A stretch of DNA of 64,000 nt from Enterococcus avium ATCC 14025. Lineage in GTDB: Bacteria > Bacillota > Bacilli > Lactobacillales > Enterococcaceae. Location of the stretch: contig NZ_KE136357.1 of NCBI RefSeq assembly GCF_000406965.1, forward strand, positions 87,174-151,173. Reading direction: 5' to 3'. Under the pieces are notes generated by a model. The model did not search any database, had not been told where the DNA came from, and saw only the letters and a list, made by a program, of their open reading frames with translations. The position numbers and the translations under genes are program-made. Below are positions 8,550 to 17,469 of this stretch, one piece after another (the stretch's first letter is position 1; every line of letters starts with the position of its first letter).

Positions 8550-9963
8550 ATATAATGAATTAGCACAAACTATTTTAGAAAATGTTGGCGGCGAAGAAAA
8601 CATTTCAAACATGACCCACTGCATGACACGTCTGCGTTTTAACCTGAAGGATCAAAGCAAAGTAAATGAAGAGAGCTTAAAGTCAACGAGTGGTGTCTTA
8701 GGTGTTGTCCAATCTGGCGGACAATATCAGATCATCATTGGTCAAACTGTCAATAAGGTCTACAATAATTTGCTGGAGCTGACTGGTAAAGCGCAGGAGC
8801 AGGAAGAAGTAGAAGCGAAGGAAGAAAAAGAGCCTTTTACTTTAAAGGGGTTAGGAAATAAGGTTTTGGATTATTTGGCAGGAAGTTTAACACCGTTAAT
8901 TCCTGTGCTGATTGCGGCCTCAATGTTCAAAATGGTCATGGCCGTTTTTGGACCATCCATGCTGAATTGGATTCATGAGGGCAGTTCTTTGGCTACGTTA
9001 TTGACGTTTGTTGGTGACGCGGGATTTTATTTCTTCCCGGTTTTCTTGGGGTATACTGCTGCGAAAAAATTTGGCGTTACGCCAGTTTTAGGGATGTTTT
9101 TAGGAGGCGTTCTGCTTCATCCGACGTTTACGCAAATCGCGGCAGATGGAGCAGCTTTTGATATTCTCGGAATTCCAGTCGCTACTCAGAATTATGCCAG
9201 CACGGTGCTTCCAATGATTCTTTCGATTTGGATCATGTCGTATGTAGAAAAATTCTTTAAGAAGGTAATCCCGTCTACTTTAGGAACAATCTTTACGCCA
9301 ACGTTGACGATGGTGGTCATGCTGCCAATCACGTTGATTGTCTTAGGACCTGCAGGATTTGTTGCGGGGGAACATATTAGTAAATTCTTGTTATCACTAG
9401 ATGCGATTGGCGGATTCTTGGCTGTAGCAGTGATTGCGGCATTGTGGCAATTTTTGGTAATGACAGGGATGCATTTGCTGATGATCTCAACGATGATTAC
9501 ACTCTTTGCCCAAAACGGACAGGATTCATTGGTAACACCTGCGGCGATCATTTCCAGCATGTGTGTGGCGGGAATGTGTCTAGGCTCCTTCTTGCGCTTA
9601 CGCAATAAAAATGAAAAGGCGTTGGCCTTTAGTTTTCTAGCTGCTTGCTTAGTCGGCGGTGTGACTGAGCCGGGTGTTTACGGTTTAGGTGTGCGTTACA
9701 GAAAACCATTCATTGGACTGATGGCAGGTGGACTTGCCGGCGGTCTTTATGCTGGGTTGACGGGAGTGACTGCCTACACCTTGATTCCAGTGGCGAATTT
9801 TGCCTGCTTGATTTCATTTGTTGGTGGGACTAATGCCAATATGATCAATGGTTTTGTTGCCTGCGGGATCGGCTTTGTCGTATCTGCGGCAGCGACGTAT
9901 GTTTTAAGTATCAAGGAGGACGTAAAAGAAAATGACGAAGTACTCGAAGAAAGTATTGTTTAG
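8542..9963 (+). CDS. Beta-glucoside-type PTS enzyme IIBC
   Basis: The 473-residue membrane protein imports and phosphorylates a sugar. EIIB is N-terminal with the phospho-cysteine in THCMTRLRF (Cys27), followed by an EIIC domain with about ten membrane segments (about 105-460) and the GGVTEPGVYGLGVRYRKPF signature. The usual C-terminal EIIA domain of the beta-glucoside family is missing; a separate EIIA gene lies at the end of the operon. The neighbouring ChbG-type deacetylase suggests an N-acetylated di- or oligosaccharide substrate such as a chitobiose-like sugar, which is inference. Confidence 0.9.
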   Translation: MTKYNELAQTILENVGGEENISNMTHCMTRLRFNLKDQSKVNEESLKSTSGVLGVVQSGGQYQIIIGQTVNKVYNNLLELTGKAQEQEEVEAKEEKEPFTLKGLGNKVLDYLAGSLTPLIPVLIAASMFKMVMAVFGPSMLNWIHEGSSLATLLTFVGDAGFYFFPVFLGYTAAKKFGVTPVLGMFLGGVLLHPTFTQIAADGAAFDILGIPVATQNYASTVLPMILSIWIMSYVEKFFKKVIPSTLGTIFTPTLTMVVMLPITLIVLGPAGFVAGEHISKFLLSLDAIGGFLAVAVIAALWQFLVMTGMHLLMISTMITLFAQNGQDSLVTPAAIISSMCVAGMCLGSFLRLRNKNEKALAFSFLAACLVGGVTEPGVYGLGVRYRKPFIGLMAGGLAGGLYAGLTGVTAYTLIPVANFACLISFVGGTNANMINGFVACGIGFVVSAAATYVLSIKEDVKENDEVLEESIV

Positions 9964-10717
9964 AGCTGACGACCTCGGCTATTCAGAAGCGGTCAATTAT
10001 GGGATTGAAAAAGCAGTAAAGGAAGGCTTAATCCAGAGTGTAGGAGTCATGGTAAACATGCCTGCTGCGCTTCATGGTGTAGAATTGTTAAAAAAAGAGC
10101 CGATCGCCTTTAGCCAACACACCAATATCTGTGTTGGAAAACCTTTGACTGATCCTGAGAAGATTCCTTCTTTAGTAGATGCTGATGGAAACTTCAAATC
10201 GTCAAAAATCTATCGAGAGGCAAAGGAAGATTTCGTTGTTCTTTCAGAGGTCAGACTGGAGATTGAAGCGCAATATCAACGATTTTTAGAGCTGTTTGGC
10301 AGAAAACCGGATTATTTTGAGGGCCATGCGGTAACCAGTGCCAATTATTTTAAAGCGATGGAGCAATTTGCGGCGGAGCATGGATTAAAGTATTCTGGAT
10401 TGCCTCAAGGTCAGGGGCCGAATTCTTTGACGGAGGATGCCTTTATCGATATGAATGGAACGAGGGTCTATCTGTATATGGAATCGATGCAGGCTGATTA
10501 TGATCCTTATCGTACATTGGAGAAGCTGCTTGCCAATTTACATGACGACGGTGTGGATATGATGATTTTCCATCCTGGCTATTTAGATGATTATATTCTA
10601 AAGAATTCTTCGTTATTGATTCCACGAACTGCCGAAGTGGCGTTTCTCACTGATCCAGCAGTTAAGGCTCGTTTGGAGCAATTAAAGATTGAACTGATTT
10701 CGTATAAGGAAGTGTAG
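9932..10717 (+). CDS. ChbG/YdjC-family carbohydrate deacetylase
   Basis: A 261-residue member of the YdjC/ChbG family, metal-dependent enzymes that remove an acetyl group from phosphorylated chitobiose-type sugars. Visible residues are the RADDLGYSEAVNYGI motif (11-25) with the metal and catalytic Asp pair, SQHTNIC (His), EGHAVTSAN (His) and IFHPGYLDD. The start overlaps EIIBC by 32 bases and has AAGGAGGA 11 bases upstream. Placed between EIIBC and EIIA, it probably acts on the sugar phosphate delivered by this PTS. No glycosidase accompanies it. Confidence 0.85.
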   Translation: MTKYSKKVLFRADDLGYSEAVNYGIEKAVKEGLIQSVGVMVNMPAALHGVELLKKEPIAFSQHTNICVGKPLTDPEKIPSLVDADGNFKSSKIYREAKEDFVVLSEVRLEIEAQYQRFLELFGRKPDYFEGHAVTSANYFKAMEQFAAEHGLKYSGLPQGQGPNSLTEDAFIDMNGTRVYLYMESMQADYDPYRTLEKLLANLHDDGVDMMIFHPGYLDDYILKNSSLLIPRTAEVAFLTDPAVKARLEQLKIELISYKEV

Positions 10718-10719
10718 TA

Positions 10720-11184
10720 ATGTTTTTTAAGAAGAAGAAAAAGCTAGATGCTTTTGTAACTGGTAAGGTTGTCCCTTTAACTGAGGTAAAGGATGAGGTT
10801 TTTTCAACGGGAATGATGGGTGAGGGCCTAGCTATTTACCCAGCTGCTGGACGGATCGTTTCGCCTGTTGATGGAGTAATAAAAGCGGCGAATCTGCAGA
10901 TGCAGCACGCTATTGGGCTGGAAACGCAAGAGGGGATTGAATTATTGATCCATGTAGGACTTGATACAGTTAGTCTCGCAAATGAGGGCTTTGAATTACT
11001 CGTATCCGAAGGTCAAAAGGTGAAGGCTGGCGAACTGCTGCTGCGCTTTGATCGAAAAGTGATCTCTTCTGCGGGATTGGATGATGTAGTTATGCTGATC
11101 GTTACGAATCCAAAGGACTATCAGTTTGATTTTCAAACGGGTATCGAGGTAGTCGATGGAGAAGAAATTGGTACGTGGAAGTAA
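10720..11184 (+). CDS. Stand-alone PTS EIIA (glucose/beta-glucoside class)
   Basis: A 154-residue soluble EIIA of the crr/glucose class that relays phosphate from HPr to EIIB. The phospho-histidine is in ELLIHVGLDTV (His78), with the second conserved histidine in MQHAIGLET about 15 residues earlier. The N-terminus starts with a basic MFFKKKKKLD tract. It begins 2 bases after the deacetylase stop and closes the operon before a strong terminator. It presumably supplies the EIIA missing from the EIIBC protein here. Confidence 0.9.
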   Translation: MFFKKKKKLDAFVTGKVVPLTEVKDEVFSTGMMGEGLAIYPAAGRIVSPVDGVIKAANLQMQHAIGLETQEGIELLIHVGLDTVSLANEGFELLVSEGQKVKAGELLLRFDRKVISSAGLDDVVMLIVTNPKDYQFDFQTGIEVVDGEEIGTWK

Positions 11185-11194
11185 ATAGATAGAA

Positions 11195-11236
11195 AACGGA
11201 GCTGTGACAGGATTTTTGTCACAGCTCCGTTGATTT
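11195..11236. terminator. Bidirectional terminator between convergent operons
   Basis: AACGGAGCTGTGACA (11195-11209) pairs perfectly with TGTCACAGCTCCGTT (11217-11231), with T-rich tails on both sides. It serves the PTS operon from the left and the histidine kinase operon from the right. Confidence 0.92.
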
Positions 11237-11242
11237 TGTGTA

Positions 11243-12559
11243 CTATTTCATCGGCAGTTTGATCTGAAAGACGGCTCCTCGCGGCTCCCAATCGCGTACG
11301 GTCAGCTTGCCTTTGTGTTGATTAATGATTTGCTTAGCGATGGCAAGGCCTAAGCCGTAGCCACCGGTTTCTTTGGAGCGGGAGCGGTCTTCGCGATAGA
11401 AGCGTTCGAAGATATGCTTCTTGTCTTCATCACTGATGGATGGTCCGTTGTTTTTGACTTCAATCAGCCAATTGTCATTGGAGATTTCTGATTGCAGAAT
11501 GATTTTTTCGCCAGCTTCCGTATATTTCAGCGCATTGTCCAGCAGGATCACCAGTACTTGATGGATGCGTTTTTCATCGATCAGCATAGGCTGATCAGCG
11601 TAGTTTTCCAAAACGAATTGTTTATCGTTCATTTCGGCGATCTCTTGAAAAGGCTGGGCTAATTGCTGAATGAAGTCTTTAGGATCGACGGCCTCTTTTT
11701 GCAGCAGCAACTGATTGGAATCGCTGCGGGCTAAAGTCAACAGGTCTTCTGTCAAACTGTTCATGCGGCGTGTTTCATTCAAGGCTTGAGCAATTGGCTC
11801 GGATTCTTCTAGGATCGTGTGGTCGGGTTTGGTAAAGAGCTGCTGCAGGCTGTTCTGAATAATCGCCAGCGGCGTGCGCAGCTCGTGAGAGGCATTTTCG
11901 ACAAATTCCTGCTGTTTGCGCCACGAATGCATGATCGGCTGCATGTTCATTTTTGAAATATAAAAACTGATACCAATCGAGATTAGCCAGAAGATGATCA
12001 TACAAATAATCAAGGTGGTCTCGAAGGTCTTCATGGAGTCCGCGATTTGATTGGTATTTGATAAAAATTGGATATAAGCGATATTTTCCGCATTCTCTGC
12101 TTTAATTGTATAGGAATGGAAGGAGAGCTTTTGACTAGCTTCTCCAGTATTTTTTAAGCTTAATGATTGAACGGAATCCAAATTTTTCTTATCTAAGGTT
12201 AAATTCTCTAGCTCGGTAAAGCGTCCACCTAATACATCCTTGTTGAGAATTTCGCCGTCCTTAGACCAAAGGATGATCTGGGTATTGAAGCGATTGTTGC
12301 CATCAGGACCTTTATCCATGCGCTGATCGTCAGGCATTTGCGCCAAAAAGGGATTGCCCTGCTGATAGCGGTTGATCTCCATCTGGATCAGGTGGCTATT
12401 TTCCGCCATTTGAGTTAGAGAAAGATCGGTTTGACGATAGGCTGAGCTTTGCAGAAGCTGCAGAGTAATAAAGCCTAATAATAGAAAGATTCCCGCAAAT
12501 GCCGCGACATTAATGAAGAAAAATTTTAACCGTTGTTTTCTCGAAATTTCTGTATTCAT
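11243..12559 (-). CDS. ciaH: CiaH-like sensor histidine kinase
   Basis: A membrane sensor kinase of 438 residues. It has an N-terminal membrane span, an extracellular domain of about 150 residues, a second span (LIICMIIFWLISIGISFYI), then the catalytic core: H-box ENASHELRTPL, N-box LLDNALKYTEAGE and G-box GGYGLGLAIAKQ. The frame opens at 12592, inside the regulator gene, but the ATG at 12559 lies 4 bases after the regulator stop and has AAAAGGA upstream, so it is chosen. The symbol rests on the partner regulator, which closely resembles streptococcal CiaR; the sensor region itself is less diagnostic. Confidence 0.85.
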   Translation of the reverse strand: MNTEISRKQRLKFFFINVAAFAGIFLLLGFITLQLLQSSAYRQTDLSLTQMAENSHLIQMEINRYQQGNPFLAQMPDDQRMDKGPDGNNRFNTQIILWSKDGEILNKDVLGGRFTELENLTLDKKNLDSVQSLSLKNTGEASQKLSFHSYTIKAENAENIAYIQFLSNTNQIADSMKTFETTLIICMIIFWLISIGISFYISKMNMQPIMHSWRKQQEFVENASHELRTPLAIIQNSLQQLFTKPDHTILEESEPIAQALNETRRMNSLTEDLLTLARSDSNQLLLQKEAVDPKDFIQQLAQPFQEIAEMNDKQFVLENYADQPMLIDEKRIHQVLVILLDNALKYTEAGEKIILQSEISNDNWLIEVKNNGPSISDEDKKHIFERFYREDRSRSKETGGYGLGLAIAKQIINQHKGKLTVRDWEPRGAVFQIKLPMK

Positions 12560-12563
12560 TGAA

Positions 12564-13238
12564 TCATTCCTTTTGTAAGATGTAGCCGACATTCCGCAGG
12601 GTTTTAAACAGATGATCGGTACCTGACGGCTTCAAATGTTTGCGCAAGTGGCTCATGTAGACTTCTACGACAGTTAGCGTGGTATCGGAATCAAAGCCCC
12701 AGATACGATCAAAAATCTGCTCTTTGGTCAAAATCACACCTTTGTTTTGGATAAAGTAGACTAAAAGATCGAATTCTTTTCCTTGAATCGGCAAGACCTC
12801 ATCATCGACGGTCACTTCTTTAGTTGAGAGATTGCAGGTGATATTTTTATAGGCTAACTGATTTTCAGCAAATATTCCCAGCGAGCGTTTTAGTAATGCT
12901 TTGACTCGCATGATCAGCTCTTCTCGGTAAAAGGGCTTGGTTAAATAATCGTCTGCCCCTTTTTGAAAGCCAGTCACCTTATCCTCTAAGCTGTCCTTGG
13001 CAGTTAAGATCAATACAGGTGTCTGGATATTTTTTTCCCGCATTTCTGCTAACACCTCATAACCGTTCTTCTCTGGCAGCATCAAATCTAGCAAAATCAA
13101 ATCGTACATCCCGCTTTCGGCCTCGAACAAACCTTCTTCGCCATCGTAAACTTGGGTAATGTCACCTAAATCGGCTAAAATTTCTTTTATATTCTCTGAA
13201 AGTGTCGTATCATCTTCTACTATTAATAGATTAATCAT
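12564..13238 (-). CDS. ciaR: CiaR-like response regulator
   Basis: An OmpR/PhoB-class regulator of 224 residues. The receiver holds the acidic pocket (VEDD, 7-10), the phospho-acceptor in [14 protein letters not shown] (Asp51) and ILTAKD, followed by a winged-helix DNA-binding domain ending [10 protein letters not shown]. Long stretches ([55 protein letters not shown]) match what I recall of pneumococcal CiaR, which controls competence, envelope stress and lactam tolerance. CiaR-like boxes sit on both divergent promoters upstream. Confidence 0.9.
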   Translation of the reverse strand: MINLLIVEDDTTLSENIKEILADLGDITQVYDGEEGLFEAESGMYDLILLDLMLPEKNGYEVLAEMREKNIQTPVLILTAKDSLEDKVTGFQKGADDYLTKPFYREELIMRVKALLKRSLGIFAENQLAYKNITCNLSTKEVTVDDEVLPIQGKEFDLLVYFIQNKGVILTKEQIFDRIWGFDSDTTLTVVEVYMSHLRKHLKPSGTDHLFKTLRNVGYILQKE

Positions 13239-13271
13239 CGAATTTTCTCCCTCTTCATTTATTACTTCCTC

Positions 13272-13303
13272 AGTGTACCATGCTTTCCTAAATCAACCTT
13301 AAA
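13272..13303 (-). promoter_or_regulatory. Probable CiaR box and -10 for the kinase/regulator operon
   Basis: Read on the minus strand, TTTAAG (13303-13298), five bases, then TTTAGG (13292-13287) resembles the CiaR direct repeat NTTAAG-N5-WTTAAG with one mismatch. A -10-like TACACT (13277-13272) follows after 9 bases. This would allow autoregulation. Confidence 0.6.
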
Positions 13304-13318
13304 ACTTTTTACATCCGG

Positions 13319-13351
13319 CTTAAGCTTCGGTTAAGCCAGCTTGCTTATTCT
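13319..13351 (+). promoter_or_regulatory. CiaR box and -10 for the ABC exporter operon
   Basis: CTTAAG (13319-13324), five bases, then GTTAAG (13330-13335) matches the streptococcal CiaR direct repeat NTTAAG-N5-WTTAAG except for the W position. A -10 element TATTCT (13346-13351) follows after exactly 10 bases, the spacing known for CiaR-activated promoters. No good -35 is seen, which fits activation. Confidence 0.72.
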
Positions 13352-13380
13352 ACAGACAGACAAATGAAGGGGGAACCACT

Positions 13381-14895
13381 ATGAACTATATGAAACGGGC
13401 GATTCAAAGCCTTTGGGCCAAAAAAGGGCGCAGTATTATTATGATCGCCGTCTTTTCGGCGATATTGATTTTCGTCTTGGCGGGATTGACGATCCGCAGC
13501 GGGGCAGACCTGGCAACAACGAACGCGAAAAAGAGTGTCGGGGCGACCGTCACTTTATCGACGAACCGTGAGGCGATGTTTAAGCAATCCGATTCAGAAG
13601 ATGAAAATAGCCGACCTGATCCCGGCAGCTTCGAACGAACGCCGGTAAATCTGAGCGATGCGAAAAAAATTGCGAAATTATCGAATGTAAAATCCTATTC
13701 CTTTGAAGCCAGCACCTCAGCGGATAAAAGCTCAGGAATCGAACCGATTTCCAGCGACAGTGATGCCAGCAACGATAGTACAGAAAATACGGAGGAGTCA
13801 ACTGACGAACAGATGGCCGGCTTTGGCGGAGGCGGTGCTCCTGGCGGCATGAGCCAAGGTGATTTCCAAATCAAAGGAGTTTCTGAAAGCAGCTCTTATA
13901 GCGAATTTTCAGCCGGAACCGCTAGTCTTGTTGAAGGGGAAGCGATCACCTCAGAAGATGAAGGCACCAATAATGTCTTGATTGAACAAAGCTTGGCCGA
14001 GGCTAACGATTTAAGTGTTGGTGATACATTCAAAATTAAAGACACAGATGACAAGGATGTCGAAGTAACTATCAAAGGAATCTACAAAACCAGCGATTCT
14101 GGGGATAGCATGAGCGCTCAGTTTAACTTTATGAACCCATCGAACACGATCTTTTCTTCTTATACCATGGTCAATACACTGACCGGTTCAGAAGGAAAAA
14201 CGATCGATTCAGCCGTCTATAACCTAGAAGATCCTAAAGATATGGATAGCTTCGTCAAACAGGCGAATAAATTGATCGATACCGATACTTTTAGTTTAGA
14301 AACAAATGATCAAATGTATCAGCAAATGCTGCAACCATTAAACAATGTCTCAAGTTTCGCGAAAAATATCGTGATTCTAGTCGCAGCAGCGGGAGTGATT
14401 ATTTTAACGCTGATCATTATGCTGTCGATTCGCGAACGAAAATATGAGATCGGTGTTTTGCTTTCATTAGGCGAATCACGGATGAAGGTCATCTCACAAT
14501 TTTTCGTTGAGATTTTTATCTGCATGATCTTTGCTTTGGGTATTGCGGCAGCCAGCGGAAATGTCGTAGGAAATGCCGTCGGAAATCAGTTATTAAGTCA
14601 ACAAACAACATCGCAAAATACGGAAGGACAAGAAGCCAATGCGGCAGGAAATAATGGCGGCCCTGGCGGACAAGGACAAATGCCTGGCGGTGGAAATGGC
14701 GGTCCACGAGGTGGCGGTCAAATGGGCGGCAATCCATTTACCCAAACCGAGGAAATTCAAGAGCTGAACATCTCTGTGAAGCCAATGGAAATTCTTAGTC
14801 TTGGAGGCATCGGACTGGGAATCAGCCTATTTTCAATCGTCTTATCATCCGCAGGAATTCTGCGATTGAATCCGAAGAAAATCTTGATCTCTTAG
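13381..14895 (+). CDS. MacB/FtsX-type ABC transporter permease
   Basis: The 504-residue permease has the MacB layout: one N-terminal membrane span, a large extracellular domain (about 40-320), then three spans (IVILVAAAGVIILTLIIML; FFVEIFICMIFALGIAA; the last near the C-terminus). Two glycine-rich inserts stand out, at about 142-155 in the first extracellular domain and about 423-455 in the loop between the last two spans, the latter Gly/Pro/Gln-rich and probably outside the cell. It starts the operon under the CiaR-like box, with GAAGGGGGAA before the ATG. The exported substrate is unknown. Confidence 0.85.
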   Translation: MNYMKRAIQSLWAKKGRSIIMIAVFSAILIFVLAGLTIRSGADLATTNAKKSVGATVTLSTNREAMFKQSDSEDENSRPDPGSFERTPVNLSDAKKIAKLSNVKSYSFEASTSADKSSGIEPISSDSDASNDSTENTEESTDEQMAGFGGGGAPGGMSQGDFQIKGVSESSSYSEFSAGTASLVEGEAITSEDEGTNNVLIEQSLAEANDLSVGDTFKIKDTDDKDVEVTIKGIYKTSDSGDSMSAQFNFMNPSNTIFSSYTMVNTLTGSEGKTIDSAVYNLEDPKDMDSFVKQANKLIDTDTFSLETNDQMYQQMLQPLNNVSSFAKNIVILVAAAGVIILTLIIMLSIRERKYEIGVLLSLGESRMKVISQFFVEIFICMIFALGIAAASGNVVGNAVGNQLLSQQTTSQNTEGQEANAAGNNGGPGGQGQMPGGGNGGPRGGGQMGGNPFTQTEEIQELNISVKPMEILSLGGIGLGISLFSIVLSSAGILRLNPKKILIS

Positions 14896-14949
14896 ACGTA
14901 GATGATCAGTTATGAAAAACGAAGGTGACAAATTAAAGGAGGAAATTTT

Positions 14950-15609
14950 ATGACATTAGCTACCAAGGATTTAAGCTATTGGTATGAGAACAACGGCCCA
15001 TTATTCGAAAAGGTGAATTTAACCTTTGAAAAGGGCAAGATGTACGCCATTTTAGGCACTAGCGGATCAGGGAAAACAACTTTTTTATCCCTGATCGCAG
15101 GCTTGGATACCCCAAAAAGCGGAGAAATTCTTTATGAAGATACTTCTTTGAAAAAAATCGGGCTGCGGGAATATCGGCGCAAGGATGTGTCTATCGTTTT
15201 TCAAGCCTACAATCTTCTGCCTTACATGTCGGCAGTGGATAATGTAGTGACGGCGATGGAGATCGCCCAAAGCCAGCAAGCGGATAAGAAAGCCTATGCT
15301 TTGGCAAATCTTGAGAAAGTCGGCATTACCAAAGAACTGGCAGAGAAAAAAGTAACAATGCTATCTGGTGGTCAGCAGCAGCGGGTCGCAATTACGCGGG
15401 CATTGTGCTGCGAACATGATTTGATTGTAGCCGATGAACCAACGGGAAACTTAGATGAGGCGACCTCAGGTGAAATCGTCAAGCTATTCCAAGAAATCGC
15501 TCATGAGCAGCAAAAATGTATTATTTTAGTCACCCATGAACAGGAAGTTGCTAAAGGCTGCGATGTCGTGTACGAATTGAAAAATCAAATGTTTCGTCAG
15601 GTTTCTTAA
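14950..15609 (+). CDS. ABC transporter ATP-binding protein (MacB/LolD type)
   Basis: A 219-residue ATPase partner for the preceding permease. Walker A is LGTSGSGKTT, the Q-loop lies in VFQAYNLLPYMSAVDNV, the signature is LSGGQQQRVAITRAL, Walker B is DLIVADEPTGNLDEAT and the switch histidine is in LVTHEQ. Length and motifs match the LolD/MacB exporter class that drives FtsX-type permeases. The start has AAAGGAGG upstream and the gene lies 54 bases after the permease. Confidence 0.93.
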   Translation: MTLATKDLSYWYENNGPLFEKVNLTFEKGKMYAILGTSGSGKTTFLSLIAGLDTPKSGEILYEDTSLKKIGLREYRRKDVSIVFQAYNLLPYMSAVDNVVTAMEIAQSQQADKKAYALANLEKVGITKELAEKKVTMLSGGQQQRVAITRALCCEHDLIVADEPTGNLDEATSGEIVKLFQEIAHEQQKCIILVTHEQEVAKGCDVVYELKNQMFRQVS

Positions 15610-15634
15610 TCAATGCTTGAAAAGGAGGAAGTGA

Positions 15635-17272
15635 ATGAGGGCAACACTAAAGAAAGTCAGTTATTTTATTGGTATGACGGTCTGTTTAACCGGCTGTGGT
15701 GTCAGCGGCTCAGTCTCGAATGAGGTGGACACGGAAGAACAGCTGTCCGTCTCCCTGAATGATGAGTGGCAGGAGGAACAAACGGAAAAAGAGAAAAAAT
15801 ATCAGACTCTACTAAAAAGCGGCGAGTACACAGAAGACAATATCTATGTCCAGCTTGATCCTTACGATGCCAGCCCACTTTCGGCGCTGCTGCTTTTCCA
15901 AACAGAAGACGCAATGACCGTTGATATTTCAGTGGCCGGCAAGGATGAGGCGACGACCATCAAGAACAGCTTTGACGACTATACAACGGATCACAGTGTT
16001 CCGATTTTAGGTCTGTACCCAGACACAGAAAACGAAGTGACGGTCACATTGACGGACGAATCCGGCAACAGCATGGAGAAAACGGTAACGATAAAAACAG
16101 GAACGTTAGCGAAATCCATTGCCAACATAGATGTCAAAGAAGCGGATACAACAAAAATGGAACTAGGCGACAGCGAACTCACCTTTGTTGTGCCAAGTAC
16201 GAAACGCGCCTATGCCTTTGATGCCAACGGCGATGTTCGCTGGTATTCGACCCGCTATAACAGTCATATTTTTAAAGAATTAGATAACGGGAATCTGCTT
16301 TATTTGACCAAAGAATCCAATGACGCGGATACCTACAATGTGCTGCTAGAGACGGACTACTTAGGGAAAATCTATCACCATTACGATTTCTCAAGCTCTA
16401 GCGCCGCAAACGATACAGGTAAAAGCGAAGGAGAAATGACCGTGATCCATCATGATGGTATTGAGCTGCCAAGCGGAAACTTCTTACTGACAGTCAATGA
16501 TGGCAGTAACTATATTGAGGACACGATGATCGAGCTGAATCGCGAAACAGGGGAGATCGAGAAAACGATTGATCTGAAGGATATCTTACCGGAAGCCTTT
16601 TACGAAGACTACGATTCGACGAGTCGCGAGGACGGAAAGGTCGATTGGTTCCACCAAAACTCAGTAGAATACGATGAGGCAGACGACAGTATTATTATTT
16701 CGGGGAGGCATCAAGATACGATTATGAAGATTGATTATTCCACGAACGAGATCAAATGGATCATGGGCGACAGTAGCGGCTGGCCTGATAGCTATCAGAA
16801 ATATTTCTTAAAAGGGGATGTCAAAGCCAGCGGCGGACAGCACGCGGCGATCGTCCTGCCGGATCAAGACGACAACGATGAGACGACCGATATTTTATAT
16901 TATGACAATAACATCTCGGTTACCCGCGGGGATGAAGAAACCTCTGAACAATACTCAGAAGCCCGCCAGGTTCGGATTAACGAAGCAGAAATGACGATCG
17001 AAGAAGTTTGGACCTTTGGTGAAGAGCTAGGGGAGGATTACTATACCAAGATTATCGGCAGTGCACGCTACTTAAGCAACACAGGCAATCGCCTCGTTAA
17101 CTTCGGCTACCGTGATGAGGGCCAGACCAGTTCAATTATGGAAGTTACGGAGGAAGGAGAAACCGTTCTGAACGTTGACCTTACTGATTTCCCAACCAGT
17201 GCTTGGGCCTATCGCGCAGAACGATTCTCGCTGTATAATGAGGATTGGATGTATGAATTGAAGGAAGAATAA
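15635..17272 (+). CDS. Lipoprotein arylsulfotransferase (ASST family)
   Basis: The 545-residue protein carries a lipobox (VCLTGC, lipidated Cys21), so it should be tethered outside the membrane. The body is an Arylsulfotrans-type propeller with the motifs GNLLYLTKESN, HHDGIELPSGNFLLTVNDG, WFHQNSVEYDEADDSIIISG and GGQHAAIVLPDQD; the histidines in the last three are candidates for the sulfated and supporting residues of the family. PAPS-independent ASSTs move sulfate between phenolic compounds. It starts 25 bases after the ATPase gene with AAGGAGGAAG upstream, so it shares the CiaR-controlled operon. Acceptor and donor are unknown. Confidence 0.85.
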   Translation: MRATLKKVSYFIGMTVCLTGCGVSGSVSNEVDTEEQLSVSLNDEWQEEQTEKEKKYQTLLKSGEYTEDNIYVQLDPYDASPLSALLLFQTEDAMTVDISVAGKDEATTIKNSFDDYTTDHSVPILGLYPDTENEVTVTLTDESGNSMEKTVTIKTGTLAKSIANIDVKEADTTKMELGDSELTFVVPSTKRAYAFDANGDVRWYSTRYNSHIFKELDNGNLLYLTKESNDADTYNVLLETDYLGKIYHHYDFSSSSAANDTGKSEGEMTVIHHDGIELPSGNFLLTVNDGSNYIEDTMIELNRETGEIEKTIDLKDILPEAFYEDYDSTSREDGKVDWFHQNSVEYDEADDSIIISGRHQDTIMKIDYSTNEIKWIMGDSSGWPDSYQKYFLKGDVKASGGQHAAIVLPDQDDNDETTDILYYDNNISVTRGDEETSEQYSEARQVRINEAEMTIEEVWTFGEELGEDYYTKIIGSARYLSNTGNRLVNFGYRDEGQTSSIMEVTEEGETVLNVDLTDFPTSAWAYRAERFSLYNEDWMYELKEE

Positions 17273-17275
17273 ATG

Positions 17276-17307
17276 AAAGCTGCGGAAAATTTCGCAGCTT
17301 TTTTAAG
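17276..17307 (+). terminator. Terminator after the arylsulfotransferase operon
   Basis: AAAGCTGCG (17276-17284) pairs with CGCAGCTTT, followed by a T-run. It begins 3 bases after the stop codon. Confidence 0.9.
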
Positions 17308-17469
17308 TTTAATTAATGATTAGTTTTTCATAAATGAAAGAGAATGGCATGTTATTTGTGGACACGACCACACTATTTTCGAAGAGGGTGAAGATATCAC
17401 TTTTAATTTGTAAAAAATATGGGTTTCTAAGTTGATCTATAGAATATACTGCTAGTAAACAAGTAATCT

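Noticed and set aside
9192..9605. 137-codon minus-strand open frame inside the EIIBC gene
   Set aside because: Opposite-strand shadow of a clear membrane protein gene; no independent support.
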